DNA of 64,000 nucleotides, from assembly GCA_015039315.1 (NCBI GenBank), contig WIDE01000034.1, positions 1 to 64,000 on the forward strand. The letters run 5' to 3'. The notes beneath the pieces are model-generated. The model had not been told where the DNA came from. It saw only the letters and a list, made by a program, of their open reading frames with translations, and ran no database searches. Below are positions 51,870 to 64,000 of the stretch, piece after piece. The translations under genes and the position numbers were made by a program. The number at the start of each line of letters is the position of its first letter. The stretch's first letter is position 1. This DNA comes from Clavulina sp. PMI_390. Lineage: Eukaryota > Basidiomycota > Agaricomycetes > Cantharellales > Hydnaceae.

Positions 51870-54616
51870 CTAGGGTTTGTTGTCTTCAAGAATAAGTATG
51901 GCAGCTTTCTCGCCTACCATGTACGCTGGAGCTTGCGTGTGTCCATTGTTGAGCTTGGGGAGTATAGAAATATCTATCAAATAACGTCAGTATCTTGATT
52001 TCACCCGAATACTCAGCGAATCGCTTCTAACATACCAGCAACGCGCAAGTTTTTTACGCCCCGCACCCTCAAGCGAGGGTCCACACAGGCTGTCGGATCA
52101 CTCTCTGGGCCCATTTTCACAGTACATGCAGGATGAAACGCCGTGCTCATATGTTCTCGCACATATTGTTTCCATCCTTCGTCCGTATTGGGGAATGCAA
52201 GACCATCGGCAGGCCATGGACCACGGACATGGTCCTTTGTGCCTTTACCCTCCATCACGATCTCGTGTACGAGTTTAGTTCCCTCCGCGAGTACAGCGAG
52301 GTCAAGTGGGTTGGAGAGATATGCGTGGTCGATAATAGGTGGGGCAAAGGGTCTGCAGAGCGCAAGCGAACGGTGCCTTTGCTCTGGGCGCCAAGGAGAA
52401 GGGTAAGAGTAACAAACACGGACTTGTTATCCGGTATAAAATATTGGTCAGTCATTTGTGGGGCCATTTGATAGCAGGCGTAGAGGCTTGAGGGTCGATA
52501 CTCACATCGTCAGGTTTGGTTGGAGCTGTTTGGGGCGGGCCAATATAAAGCTCCGAGGAGATATCTGCAAAGGGAAAATAATGATTTGAGAGTTGCATCT
52601 GTGTTCATGTCTCAACAAGCCTCACATTCAATGTGAGGCTGCGCGGGGAGTTGGCCAGTTGGATCGACACCGCCTTTCTTTGCCAAAGCTTCTTTCCATT
52701 CGGGTTTATCTCTCAAGCGCTCATCAATGCGCAGGAAAGCAAAAGGCCCAAAAGCAAATTTCCCCATAACACCTGTCTACAAAAATATCAACGGTTATGC
52801 AATATTCAATACTACTCGCCTTGAACATACCTTTTTTTCATGCCACTCCCTGAGAGACGCATCGAGAGCTCCCGGAGGATAAAATAGATGGTCATTTCTA
52901 GGTATTTGATGAGGGTTCAGCTTGCGTTCGATTTACCACAGAAGATACTAACGTCATATTTTTGTTGAGCTCGTACACGTTGAACACTACCAAGTGATCT
53001 TCGAGATTGCTACCAACGTAGGGCAGGTCCAGCTTACATCCTCCTTCAATACCAACATCTTCAATGTGTTGTCTGGGGCCCACACCGGAGTGCATCAAGA
53101 TCATAGGAGAGTTATACGAGCCCGCACTCAAAATAATCTCCTTGCGAGCTTTGATCACCTTCAGAGTTCGCTCAGCGTCAGATTTGCCAGGTCCAGCAAT
53201 GTGGGCTTCGACTCCAGTGGCAATATAGGTGGGATGCGTTACTGAAGGTCCTTTGGCGGCGGTGCCTGTGTCGGCAGGGCCGCCGGTCGGAATCGGATCC
53301 ATCAAGACACGAGCGACCATAGTGTTATAAAGCACAGAGAGATTTGAAGGAGGGTTGAGATTCACAAAATCAGCGCTGGATATTTGAGTAATGATGAGGC
53401 TATACGCTAGAGTCGGACACAGACAACGGAGCACTCACCCGCTGGTGCGAACACCACCGTAAACTGTGCGGACAGCGTGGCCTGCACCCTCACTTTCGCC
53501 CTCGGAGAACATGTCCTCTTTGTATACAGAACCTTTATCAATGAAACTCTCAAGGAAGGCAGAGCTTATCGGCGCAAACGGGTGTACAGAAGTACGCAAG
53601 GGTCCATCTTGGCCGTGATAGTCAGTCGAGGCATCGAAGCCCTCAGTGGGGGTGAATTTCTCAGACTAAACGCAATATTTGGTGAACCCAACATGGCTAG
53701 GGAAGAGATCCCATAACGCACATACTTTCTTGAACAAAGGAAGGACATCATTCCACGCCCAACCCTCATTCCCCATCTCTGCCCATTGATCGTAATCATG
53801 TTTGGTACCTCTGACCATCAAGGTCCCATTCATACCGCTAGGATCGACAAAATCTATGAGGAAGCCGATGAGAGACTATATGTTAGAAAAGACTCACCTC
53901 GATCCACCGAGAAACTTGCCACGAGGGAGATGAATGATACGGTTCGCTGCATGCTGCAGTTAACGGAAGATTGAGAAATTCTGTATGCCGCGGAACATCA
54001 TGATAGTCACCTCCTGTGGTTCTGTTTCGTACTTCCACTCGTGCTCCTAATGAGGGACATCAAATTACATTAGTTCTCTTTGCGTGAGTCAGGTCGCAAA
54101 CAATATGAACAAATGAAGCGCTAATGGATAGGACCAACCGAGTAGTAGAGGTTCGCCCAGCCCATCGGCATGCGTGAGTCATCGATGTCAAGATTACTGC
54201 CGTAGGGGAGCATCCAAACTCGCCTCAGCACTCTGAAAGCATTGGAGGATTGAACTCACTTGGGGCCAGCCTCAATCAGTAGCACCTGAGCGTCGGGTGC
54301 ACCATCTGCAATCCGTCGTGCAACCACCTATGAATCAGATTATCAGAGAATTTGCCACATCTCAGTGAAGATGCACCAACTGGACCAGCAGCTCCACCTG
54401 GACATTTGGAGCATATGAGGATCAGAGGAAGATATTGATAGTGTTAGAATAATAGTTTGACTTCATACCCCCGACCACTATCAAGAAACACGTTCGAGAT
54501 CGATTGCGATCACAAATCAGATAAGGACCACGAGGCGCGAGAGGTTTGACACGGATCCGGGACCCACCTATGTAGTCATATTCAAGCACTTCGAGATTTG
54601 CGGAACTTGTTTCCAT
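51870..54616 (-). CDS. GMC (glucose-methanol-choline) family FAD oxidoreductase
   Basis: Start at 54616, [16 protein letters not shown]. The dinucleotide-binding motif [17 protein letters not shown] is spread over four small exons (about 54250-54610), followed by VLLIEAGP. Then [19 protein letters not shown], and the substrate-domain stretch [20 protein letters not shown] followed by HSGVGP (about 53070-53150). The active-site His is in [11 protein letters not shown] (about 52120) and a second His is in [15 protein letters not shown] in the last exon (about 51900). The end is LEDNKP. Over a dozen exons. No signal peptide is seen, so it is probably intracellular, in contrast to secreted aryl-alcohol oxidases. 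It oxidises an alcohol using FAD; the substrate is unknown. It sits between two OYE genes and may act with them. Confidence 0.88.
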
Positions 54617-55572
54617 GTCTTAACAAGATAGCACCAGCAGAGCAAGTGGGGTGCGGTGGGGGAGACAGTGGCAAGAAGAGGAAGAAGTGAGGGTCCTCAT
54701 AAAGAGTGCTTCTTGACAGGCTGAGACGGATGCGGCTATCCGTCAAGGCTTCCATACAGTGGATAGTTTTGGACTTAATAGTATCAAAAGGCGCCTAGAA
54801 GGCCTGGAAACTATATTGAGAGTGTCTGTTGACAGTTAGAAAGTGCTCGGGCCGCCCCGAAGGCATCCAACTCGAGGCAGTTCATCATATCACGGCACCA
54901 ATATAATGAACCTCGGAATCAGCAAAGATACAATGGACAGAAGAGTGTTGTATAGTCTGTGAAACTGCGCCCTGAAGAGTTGAGATATCGTGGCAAGAAG
55001 CCAGTTCCTTAAAGGTTTCTCCTCAAGTTGTGCAGTGATTATTGAAGCAATTTGCGATTTCATGGTGGTACGGGTAGCGTGCGCATAACGGAAGCGTCCA
55101 TATAGAGCGCCAGGACCGCAACGCTCTTCAAATCAAGCTAGCGGTGTTCAGGAGAAGCAACGTCTGCCAAAATGAGTTGTCAGAAGGATATAGACCGTGT
55201 TGCTATTCTTGAGGTCAAAACAGGTAAATTTTAGCCATAATATAGTGGATTCGAGTGCACAACACCACCAGATAAGTCGAGAGAATAAGCAAGAATAAAA
55301 GGTGTCACAGTTGTCAGGGGCGTGACCGACAATCGTTGGGTTGGGTTTGTTGACTAGCTTTCCAATAGTTTTGATATGACGACACGGCGATACACTGACA
55401 GCACGACACAGTGGTAAAAAGAAGGACTCCGTGTTGGTGTGTCTGTATGTTCTCCTTGATTGGTGTTAGGACTGGTAGGGAGAGAAGAAGAAATTGGCTA
55501 CATTTTCCCAGCAGCAATGACTTCAACGTTGAAGGGCTCGGTCTTGTTGATCATTTCTCCCGACGCCAGGTA
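54617..55572. other. 0.96 kb intergenic region
   Basis: No supported gene on either strand. It is the promoter side of the GMC gene and the 3' flank of the F-box-like gene. Confidence 0.4.
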
Positions 55573-57114
55573 TCACACCGTAGTATAGAATTCAATCTCT
55601 GACAGCCGAGGGGACCCTTCAAGCCCTTGGCCTTCATCTATTGTCGCGCTGCTTAGTCGGGCTGCATTGGTCATGGAGTGACACACTGCCAGATGATCCC
55701 ATTCCCATTGTCCTGGGAAGCGTGCCACCGCGAAGGAGTGAGGCGTGTCTCGCGCCCAGGGGGCAATTTCAGCTCGAAGCTGCTTACGCTCACCAAGGAT
55801 ATGGTCCAGCAGCGCAATGATATCCCCAGCTGCATCAGGGGTCCCGAACAAGTCGGCATCCGCCAACCCCGCAAAGCTAAGAATCTCGGGAGGAGGAAGG
55901 GCCCTAGCAAATAGACGGAGAAGAAGTAAGCTAGGAGCGGTCGCAGGATGGAGCAATTCACGTAGAAGCCCGCTAAATCCTCCAAACCCATGAAGGTGCA
56001 GCGCGACGAGTTCAGAGCTTGTTTGAAGGGTGGGAACAAAATCCTCCATATTGACGTGATCAACAGTCATTGTTTTGAGCTTTGGGAGTATGGGCCATGC
56101 AGCATAAGAATTATGCGATGGGGAGTCAACTCCAAAGCGGCTGTGGACGAAAACACCATCATGGCGCGAGGGCACAACGGATCGCCCAGTAATAGATAGA
56201 TGAATGAGGCATGGTAAAGTAGAGAACATGCGCCCAAGAACATTGCACGGCTCATGAAGGCTCAGGCTTTCCAATAATGGGAAGTCCAATGGATGAGGAT
56301 ACGCCAGCTGTGGATCGTAACCTACAAAGAGGGCTTTACCAATATGCAATGAGCGAAGGTTGCGAAAGTTGGAGAGTGATTTTATACGGAGACTCCCCGC
56401 CTCCATGCTCCATGGCAACGTTTTGATGCGGACGTGATGGAGGGTACGCGGATCGATGCCCTTGAAAGGGTCGAGTTTCCCTTGGTCGAACATAGACAGC
56501 TCTACTGAGATGCTGTGAATCGGTACCAAAGACTCTGGGTTAAAAATAGAACGCAGAGTGGGACGAGAAGGGTGTGGTTGTCTCCAAGAAAAGGTCTTAA
56601 GTCTCGGAGTAGCAATAGGGAGTGGGAAGAGTGTCGTGTCTCCTTGAAATTGAAGGCTCCTTATACGATGCCAGTGAGGTGATAAAGTCTCCTTGAGGCT
56701 CTCGATTGCTTCAGAAAACTCATCATAAATTTTGGGAGCAGGAGAGGTTTTTATGTAGAGATCTATCATGGCATCTCTGGAGCGCAATAGGAAGACTCCT
56801 CCAGATAATACGCCATTCGGTGCGTACACGTCGATATAGATGCTCGACCATAACAATGGATCGCCCATGACGATGAGATACCAGCTGTGGCAAGTTTTCC
56901 ATAGCGCCCTAAGTGCAACGATTATATGAGGAGCAAGCTCAGCTGAAGGAGGTTCGGTAGCAAGAAGAAAGATAGTAGCAAGGAGCTCCCCGGGAAGATC
57001 ATTGATATGACATGGAGCGTTGGAGCTACGAGAAGTCGAATCTGCGGGAACATGCAAAGTAGTAATCAGTAGGAACCAAATGCATGGCCAGAACACATTG
57101 GACTCTCCTCCCAT
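55573..57114 (-). CDS. F-box-like leucine-rich protein (paralogue 4)
   Basis: The frame contains CHINDLPGELLATIFLLATE, the F-box motif, then LWKTCHSWYLIVMGDPLLW. An LRR-like region follows (FRNLRSLHIGKALFVGYD, EPCNVLGRMFSTLPCLIHLS, LVALHLHGFGGFSGLLRELL). It is closest to paralogue 3 at 48135-49825. The start is unresolved: the first in-frame ATG is at 57114. However, the bases from GTATGGGAGG (about 57117) to TTCCCGCAG (about 57042) look like a normal 75-bp intron, so a short first exon upstream is likely and the true N-terminus may differ. Function unknown beyond the motif. Confidence 0.75.
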   Translation of the reverse strand: MGGESNVFWPCIWFLLITTLHVPADSTSRSSNAPCHINDLPGELLATIFLLATEPPSAELAPHIIVALRALWKTCHSWYLIVMGDPLLWSSIYIDVYAPNGVLSGGVFLLRSRDAMIDLYIKTSPAPKIYDEFSEAIESLKETLSPHWHRIRSLQFQGDTTLFPLPIATPRLKTFSWRQPHPSRPTLRSIFNPESLVPIHSISVELSMFDQGKLDPFKGIDPRTLHHVRIKTLPWSMEAGSLRIKSLSNFRNLRSLHIGKALFVGYDPQLAYPHPLDFPLLESLSLHEPCNVLGRMFSTLPCLIHLSITGRSVVPSRHDGVFVHSRFGVDSPSHNSYAAWPILPKLKTMTVDHVNMEDFVPTLQTSSELVALHLHGFGGFSGLLRELLHPATAPSLLLLRLFARALPPPEILSFAGLADADLFGTPDAAGDIIALLDHILGERKQLRAEIAPWARDTPHSFAVARFPGQWEWDHLAVCHSMTNAARLSSATIDEGQGLEGSPRLSEIEFYTTV

Positions 57115-57450
57115 ACGTAGCCGTTCATGACGACGGAATAAAGACACCCACCCGATGACCGCGACAGCATTTGCTTATCGCCACGAAGTGAAGAGGGGTC
57201 ACATCTGGTTGGTGTTCAACTTGGATGCGATCACGAGACCGAGTCACACACTGGGAGATTAGCGGTAGATCTAGTGTCCTATCGCATGGCTGAACGAGAG
57301 GCCTATATCCTAGTTCAATATAGCAAACTCGGCCGACATATGGCGAATGATGAGTTGACCAAATCTTAAATCTTTTGTAGAAAGCACGATGATAATAAGG
57401 AGTACTAATCCTCTACGGCAGATCAATAAATACTGACAAAGGACACACTA
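57115..57450. other. Spacer between F-box-like gene and OYE-2
   Basis: About 340 bases: the likely first exon and promoter of the F-box-like gene, and the 3' flank of OYE-2. Confidence 0.35.
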
Positions 57451-58849
57451 TCAATTGAGGTTCTCGGCGGCAAATGGCTGATCAATATAGCCCTCAGCCG
57501 CCTCAGGGATCGCAAAAGTCGCGGGATTGAACGGGTTGAGGGGAATGCCTTTGCGTATCCTCACTGGTAGATCAGGCTAAACATGATAGCACGATGAGCT
57601 TACTATGAAGGATACAAAAGGCATCTCGTATACTCACATTGGCGATGAATGCCCTCCCGAGAACAAGCAGTACACCCCGCTTCTCTGCGAACTTAACGGC
57701 TTCGGCAACATCTCTTGAGAAGCCACCAGCTGCGAGATAAGGGCGGGGAGCCCAGAGCTTCCGGGCGAAATCGTTTGAGTCGTCTGGGGCGGCGGTTGGG
57801 TCGTCCATGGCGGCGGACATACGAGGCTCTGCCATGTGAAGGTACATGAACGTTGGGAAGCGTGTTTTGATTTCCGAGATAATATAAGTGAGCGCTGGGA
57901 TAGGGTTGGCCATGCGCATATCTAGAAGCGGACGAAGTACGACCAAAAAAAAATCGCTGGATCAACCCGAGGTCGCGAGTAAGTCCAAGGAGGGTATCAC
58001 TGACTCTGAAAGTTGGACCACGGAGTGAAGCGAATGCCAACGCGCTCCTGGCCGACGATGGCAGTGATGGCATCCAAGATCTCAAGAGCAAAGCGAGATC
58101 GGTTCTCGATTGATCCTCCGTACTCGTCAGTCCTCTGATTGAAGGTATCGTGGAAGAATTGTTCGACAAGGTCTCCATGCGCAACATGGAGCTCGACACT
58201 ATGCAGTAAGAAACCCAGATGCAAAGGACGTGCAGTCAGTGCCAGAAACTTCCAGGTAGCAATATGATTGATTTACGCATCAAAGCCAGCAGCTATCGCG
58301 TTCCTTGTCGCCTTCTTGTACGACTCAATATAGGCTGCTATCTCCCCCTTTGTGAGAGCACGAAGGTGGCTGTCGGTGGGCCCAGCATAAGGGGCCACAG
58401 GAGTGGCGCCAAATCCATCGTTCTTCAGAGATTCTGGCATAGCGAAACGGCCGGCTGCCATGAGTTGAGCAACAATGTAACTGCCTTTCGCATGAACAGC
58501 CTTGGTCACCTGGTGACAAGAACTGAGGATCAAAAAAAATGTCTACGATATAAGAGAAACAATATCAGGCACCTACCCGCTTCCATGCAGCAACCTGCTC
58601 TTCGCTCCATATTCCAGGCATATGGTCGAATCCAGCAGCCTCAGGTGCGATAATTATAGATTCAGAGATGAGGAGCGTTCCTGGAGTCGATCCTCGCTGA
58701 GAATAGTACTCGGGCGCGAGATCGCCAATAACATGCTTCTTGTTAGCCCTGAAGCGCGTTAAAGGTGCAAGGACAACGCGATGCTGGAGGTGTAGAGGCC
58801 CAACGCTGATAGGGTCGAACAGGTTTGAGGTGGGGGCAGACATGGACAT
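57451..58849 (-). CDS. Old Yellow Enzyme homologue with altered active site, OYE-2
   Basis: Start at 58849 (MSMSAPTSNLFDPISVGPL); a second ATG six bases on is also possible. Exon 1 ends at 58577, exon 2 is 58277-58510, exon 3 starts at 58198. Conserved parts: [70 protein letters not shown], ending FAAENLN. In the catalytic segment HVAHGDLVEQFF the second ligand is His (as in bacterial HxxH members) and the proton-donor Tyr of OYE1 is Asp. The Trp116-equivalent is Met (VAQLMAAGR). The FMN fold should be kept, but alkene-reductase activity may be weak or different. Head to head with OYE-3. Confidence 0.88.
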
Positions 58850-59711
58850 CAAGTGAATCGGTCTCTGAGTGGGAAGCTGGTGCTTGAGTGGTAGAAGTTG
58901 GTTTTTGCAGAAGATTGTCGCATTTTGTGCCTAGATATAGCTTGTCGCGCAGAAGTTTCTTAACACCTCTTTGCCACTGAGTCAGCGCACGAGCGAGATG
59001 GCTATTAGAAATCCTCCACATTCGGGGGCCGAGTCGACGCACACAACCTCGGGCCCCGATGACGACGCACAACCATGTCATCTACAACAAGCAGTCCTGT
59101 CATTCTATTCTTGACGATCGTAGCTGGTTCAGACAACAGAAACAGGGCCACTCTCCGAGGTCGGGACAGCTCCAAAGATGGTGAAGGGTCACGTGCAAAT
59201 TCCCGCGCTGAATTCTTCCGCTCACCACAACTGCTATGACTCATCCCCGTTCGCGGGCCCCGAGGTTGGTCGAAATGATTCACCCATCATTCTCTTCTGC
59301 AAAGCACAGAACTTTCTGGGAGACCTAGCTGTAGTGTCATTATCGTTTACGAGTCGTTCTCCCCAGCGAACACCGCCGCAAGACTGTTGACGCTGGCAAT
59401 TGCAGCGATTTCCCTATTTGAGAAGCCCTTGGCATCCTCGGCGTGTCAGTAGCACCAGCCCTTCTGCCACTAGCAGGCCGTACCAGCGACGGCGATTCTG
59501 TCGAGTTATATTCGTGTCATCGTCAAAGCTCAGTGGTAGATACCCTTGCCTCGGGGCCCGGTTCTGAGCTTTCTATTATTGCTGTCAAACGACTCAAGCA
59601 TCAGCTTGCATCCCCGAACCATGGTCGGTTCTCGCCATCGACATATATTAAGCACCCCCTGCTAAGGCCCCTAGCTGATCACTTACACCTCCCATCATCA
59701 ACACCAAGCCA
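58850..59711. promoter_or_regulatory. Divergent region between OYE-2 and OYE-3
   Basis: 862 bases separating head-to-head paralogues. acatatattaag at about 59641-59652 is a likely TATA element, some 60 bases before the OYE-3 ATG. No other gene is recognised. Confidence 0.5.
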
Positions 59712-61191
<1,480 letters not shown>

Positions 61192-61538
61192 TTACTATCC
61201 ATGAGCTTAATACCTGGGATCGAGTCTTCTAGCTTTTGTATCCAATGTGCTAGGTTGGGTACCAAGGCTCTCATATCGGCCCAACTAGAGAGCCCATTTG
61301 TATAATTCATGCATTCATTGTGGAGCAGGGGTATGTGCGATAATGAGATGAAGATCTAGTGTAGGAATAGGTTACGAAGGTGACCATCACACAAGCACCT
61401 ACTCAAGTGAAGAATTTTGTCCAACCACGAAGCAAAAACAACGAAGGGAAGAAATCGAAAGCTGAAAACAAAACAATACACAAATTGTCGAAGCGGAGAT
61501 GGACAAATTGACCATCCCCGCTGGCAGTCGCGTTCATG
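61192..61538. other. Convergent 3' spacer
   Basis: About 350 bases between the stops of OYE-3 and the sterol desaturase. Nothing recognised. Confidence 0.4.
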
Positions 61539-62809
61539 TCTATTGGTCCTTCTTGCTCTCGATGATGGCCTCCTTCTCCTCTGCCGCCTTTGCAACACCC
61601 GCCTTGTCGAGAGCAAGGATCTCCAAAATAGGGTCGAGGTCTGCTTGTGGTGCGCGGTAAGATCCCCCATAACGGTCGGCCCATGTAAAGTACTATAACG
61701 GCAGTTAGATATGTGAGCGATGCAGCCAGAGGTAGCACAAAAAGGACATCAATACTGACCTGGCCATAGTTGCAGGTGAAGTACAGGTGGTGGAGAGTAT
61801 GGTGTGCGGGAGTGTTGATGAATCGTTCGACTTTCGAGCCAGCTGAGACAAGCATGTCAGAGTCATGAATCTACAAGTGACCGACCAGTAACGATAATTC
61901 ATCAGATTCACTTCTTGAAACCATCAAGGCAGCACTGATAGGTTGAAAGAGACGAAATTGTACTCACGAAGATGCTCCAGAAGTTGATTGCAACAAACAG
62001 GGCGAGGTATAGGTGCTGATGCATCGGGAAGAGGAAGACGAACAGATGGTAGGGAACAGATTGGGAGTATCCGTCAACGGGGTGGAAGGCATGGCTTGCG
62101 AACGGTGTTGGAATCAGCCACTTGTGATGGGGCTTATGGATGTTCTTGTAGAACCATGGGAGATGCAGCCATCGGTGAATCCAATAGATGCAGTAATCGG
62201 TGAATAGTAGGAAGCTGTTGAAGTTGAACCAAGGATACGGTAAGCGCGAGGGCCGTCATGAACGGACAGCATGACAACTTACAAGGGTACACTGAGGATC
62301 AAATAGGCTAGTCCGTAGTCCTCTACGTTTGAATACAGCCTCGAATAGCCTCTGACCTCACCCATGAACCAGGGAAGGGTGAGGACCATCATTCCAGGGA
62401 AACTCTGCATGCTCGTTTCGATCTCCAGCTTGACCTGGTTCTTCAAGAACCGTGGATGGCGCATCATGCGATGGTCAAAAATAAAGTAGTAGGATAACCC
62501 CGCAAATATCATGTATAGTGCGACGATACCAATCATTGTGAGGGTGGCGACCGATAATATTTGGCGAACAAAATATTCGCGTGGCCACGCGGAGACGGAT
62601 GGGGCAAAAAACGGGGATGAGGAGGCGACCGCTGTCAGCGGGTCGAGAGATGGGGGTTGTAGGAATTGTGGTAGGGACTCAATGAACCCGTCGAGCCATA
62701 CTGGCCTGGACGCATTCACCGAGACTGTGTGGGCAGGCTCTAGTGGGAGGAGTTTAGCCCAAAGATTGTCGAGCACATAATAGTCTGCGACGTGGAGAAT
62801 AACGTCCAT
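61539..62809 (-). CDS. ERG3: Sterol C-5 desaturase
   Basis: Start [20 protein letters not shown] at 62809. Membrane spans lie around [20 protein letters not shown] and [20 protein letters not shown]. Exon 1 ends near 62282 (LSVP|F) and continues [20 protein letters not shown]. The histidine boxes of the fatty-acid-hydroxylase/desaturase superfamily are present: HRWLH, HKPHH and [11 protein letters not shown], joining [13 protein letters not shown] in the last exon. The protein ends ESKKDQ, a KKXX dilysine ER-retrieval signal. It should introduce the C5-C6 double bond in ergosterol synthesis in the ER, using cytochrome b5 and oxygen. Four or five exons. Confidence 0.93.
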
Positions 62810-63083
62810 GATTTTTTCTTTGGTTGCTGGAGGGGAGTTGAGTGGTAGGACGGAGGTGGACGGAAGAGCAAAAGCAGAAAGCAAAATCGAACGACTCGTC
62901 TCACGTCAGCAAGATTTATCACTCCTCGGTCACACACAGTGTCACAAAGTGCCACCTGGCGTGGAAACAGCGCATAAAGAATTAGGTATTAGATGTAATA
63001 GTGCTACGAGGAATTATAGATGCCGAATCTATGTAGTGTCCAAATCTAATGCAAAAACGGCCAGCCGAGTGAAAAGATCTAAG
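62810..63083. other. Short spacer upstream of ERG3-like gene
   Basis: About 270 bases; promoter side of the desaturase and 3' flank of the small dsRBD-like gene. No element recognised. Confidence 0.35.
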
Positions 63084-63503
63084 CTATGAGGGACGTATTA
63101 GAAAACCATGAATGTACAAATATTGGGCTGCTGCTGCATCCTTGGAGAAAGCTTTCTTTGAGCCATGTCCAACGTATTCCACAAACATTCCATTCGCTAA
63201 AAGTACCAGTGAGATTAAATAGGAAATTGGACACTATGACTGTAACAACTTACGTGAGAACACTCTCAATACAGTTGTCCACAAATCATTGGCGTTCACG
63301 TCCTTCACGGATGTAGTGTCCTGGATAGTGAGTCAGTATCGGAATCATGGGTAAGTTGAGGTGTCTCGTTTAACACTGAAGCAGTCGATGCATACCCAAG
63401 CGAAATCCCTACCCTCAACGAGCCCAAGAGGATACGCGACTCGATTATAGAAATCAGTCACATTCGAACGATCGTCGAAAGCATTGGGATGGGGGCGCGA
63501 CAT
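63084..63503 (-). CDS. Small protein resembling a single double-stranded-RNA-binding domain
   Basis: Exons 63396-63503, 63254-63320 and 63084-63196 have clean GT-AG borders and keep phase, giving 95 residues. Start MSRPHPNAFDDRSNVTDFYN. The layout is that of one dsRBD: an N-terminal helix (NVTDFYNRVAYPLG), three strands (FAWDTT, LWTTVLRVFSPNG, MFVEYVGHG), and a C-terminal helix with the basic/alanine pattern SKKAFSKDAAAAQYLYIHG. The GxGxSKK..K..AA signature is recognisable but imperfect. No other domain is attached. Function unknown; dsRNA binding is inferred from the pattern only. Confidence 0.6.
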
Positions 63504-64000
63504 GGGGTTGTGGAAATTTATAATGAGGATGATCGGGGGGAGATCGAACGTGACGCAAGAGAAAGTGAGGGAGGAGGCGTTGAGAGTGGAACTGCGATGG
63601 CCTCCTCATCACTTGTTAAGCGTCCTTATATACCGAACGGCAAGACTCGCCAAACTAGCGGGAAGCGATCGGCTGATGTAGCGCTGATAGCAAAGTACTT
63701 CGAGCGCTCGACAACCGAAGACGCTCGAGTGTGTCAGGGAGGACTCTCACACTGGCCGAGGGTTACTCAGGCCGACAAGGCACATGGAAGATGCTAGAAA
63801 GAACTGGTCCGCAGTACAGTCAGTCGACGCGAGGAGGTCGCACTTGAGTGACGCATTCGAAGGAGCAATACGAATAGGCTGTTTCGAATGATGTTGGAGC
63901 CGGAATGAGCAAGGTTACTACGGAGGACAGGAACCGTTGTATGGAACGCTAGGAGTCATTTCATTACATCAGGGGAGCCGTAGGACGGCAGAGGCGGAGC
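63504..64000. other. Right edge, no gene seen
   Basis: The last 497 bases contain only short open frames without features. This is the promoter side of the small dsRBD-like gene. Confidence 0.4.

Overview
The window reads as the end of a chromosome or contig from a basidiomycete fungus, most likely an Agaricomycete of the Rhizoctonia/Ceratobasidium type. This placement is inference. It rests on dense genes on both strands, many short GT-AG introns of about 50-75 bases, frequent micro-exons, families of rapidly diverging F-box/leucine-rich proteins, and typical fungal household genes. Almost every gene is split, so coding spans below run from start codon to stop codon and include introns. Exon joints are given where I could follow them by phase.

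The left edge (1-61) is a C-rich CCCGA/CCCCGA repeat, followed by about 1.2 kb of a roughly 297-bp tandem satellite, then about 1.7 kb with no recognisable gene. It looks subtelomeric. From about 3 to 32 kb lies ordinary gene space: purple acid phosphatase, an ERp38-type protein disulfide isomerase, the ribosome-assembly WD40 protein Sqt1, a small conserved protein, a TauD-type dioxygenase, a DUF7719-like membrane protein, an F-box-like protein overlapping it tail to tail, a peroxisomal (SKL-ending) acyl-CoA ligase, COA6 and QTRT2 head to head, a second F-box-like protein, a FAX/metaxin-like GST-fold protein and a Ser/Thr-rich single-pass membrane protein. A TBC-domain Rab GAP and the SNF1/AMPK catalytic subunit are divergent neighbours at 33-43 kb.

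The right part (45.7-61.2 kb) is more accessory. It holds an MFS transporter, an F-box-like gene, an Old Yellow Enzyme (OYE) homologue, a GMC oxidoreductase, another F-box-like gene and two more OYE homologues arranged head to head. This is a run of redox enzymes plus a transporter, consistent with a specialised-metabolism or detoxification cluster. Two of the three OYE paralogues have Asp in place of the catalytic Tyr, and all three have lost the Trp that shapes substrate orientation in yeast OYE1. The window closes with a sterol C-5 desaturase (ERG3-like) bearing a KKXX tail and a 95-residue protein resembling a single double-stranded-RNA-binding domain.

Several neighbours share short divergent promoters (PDI/SQT1, TauD/DUF7719, COA6/QTRT2, TBC/SNF1, OYE-2/OYE-3). 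Large gene-free stretches are 19.4-22.2 kb and 43.0-45.7 kb.
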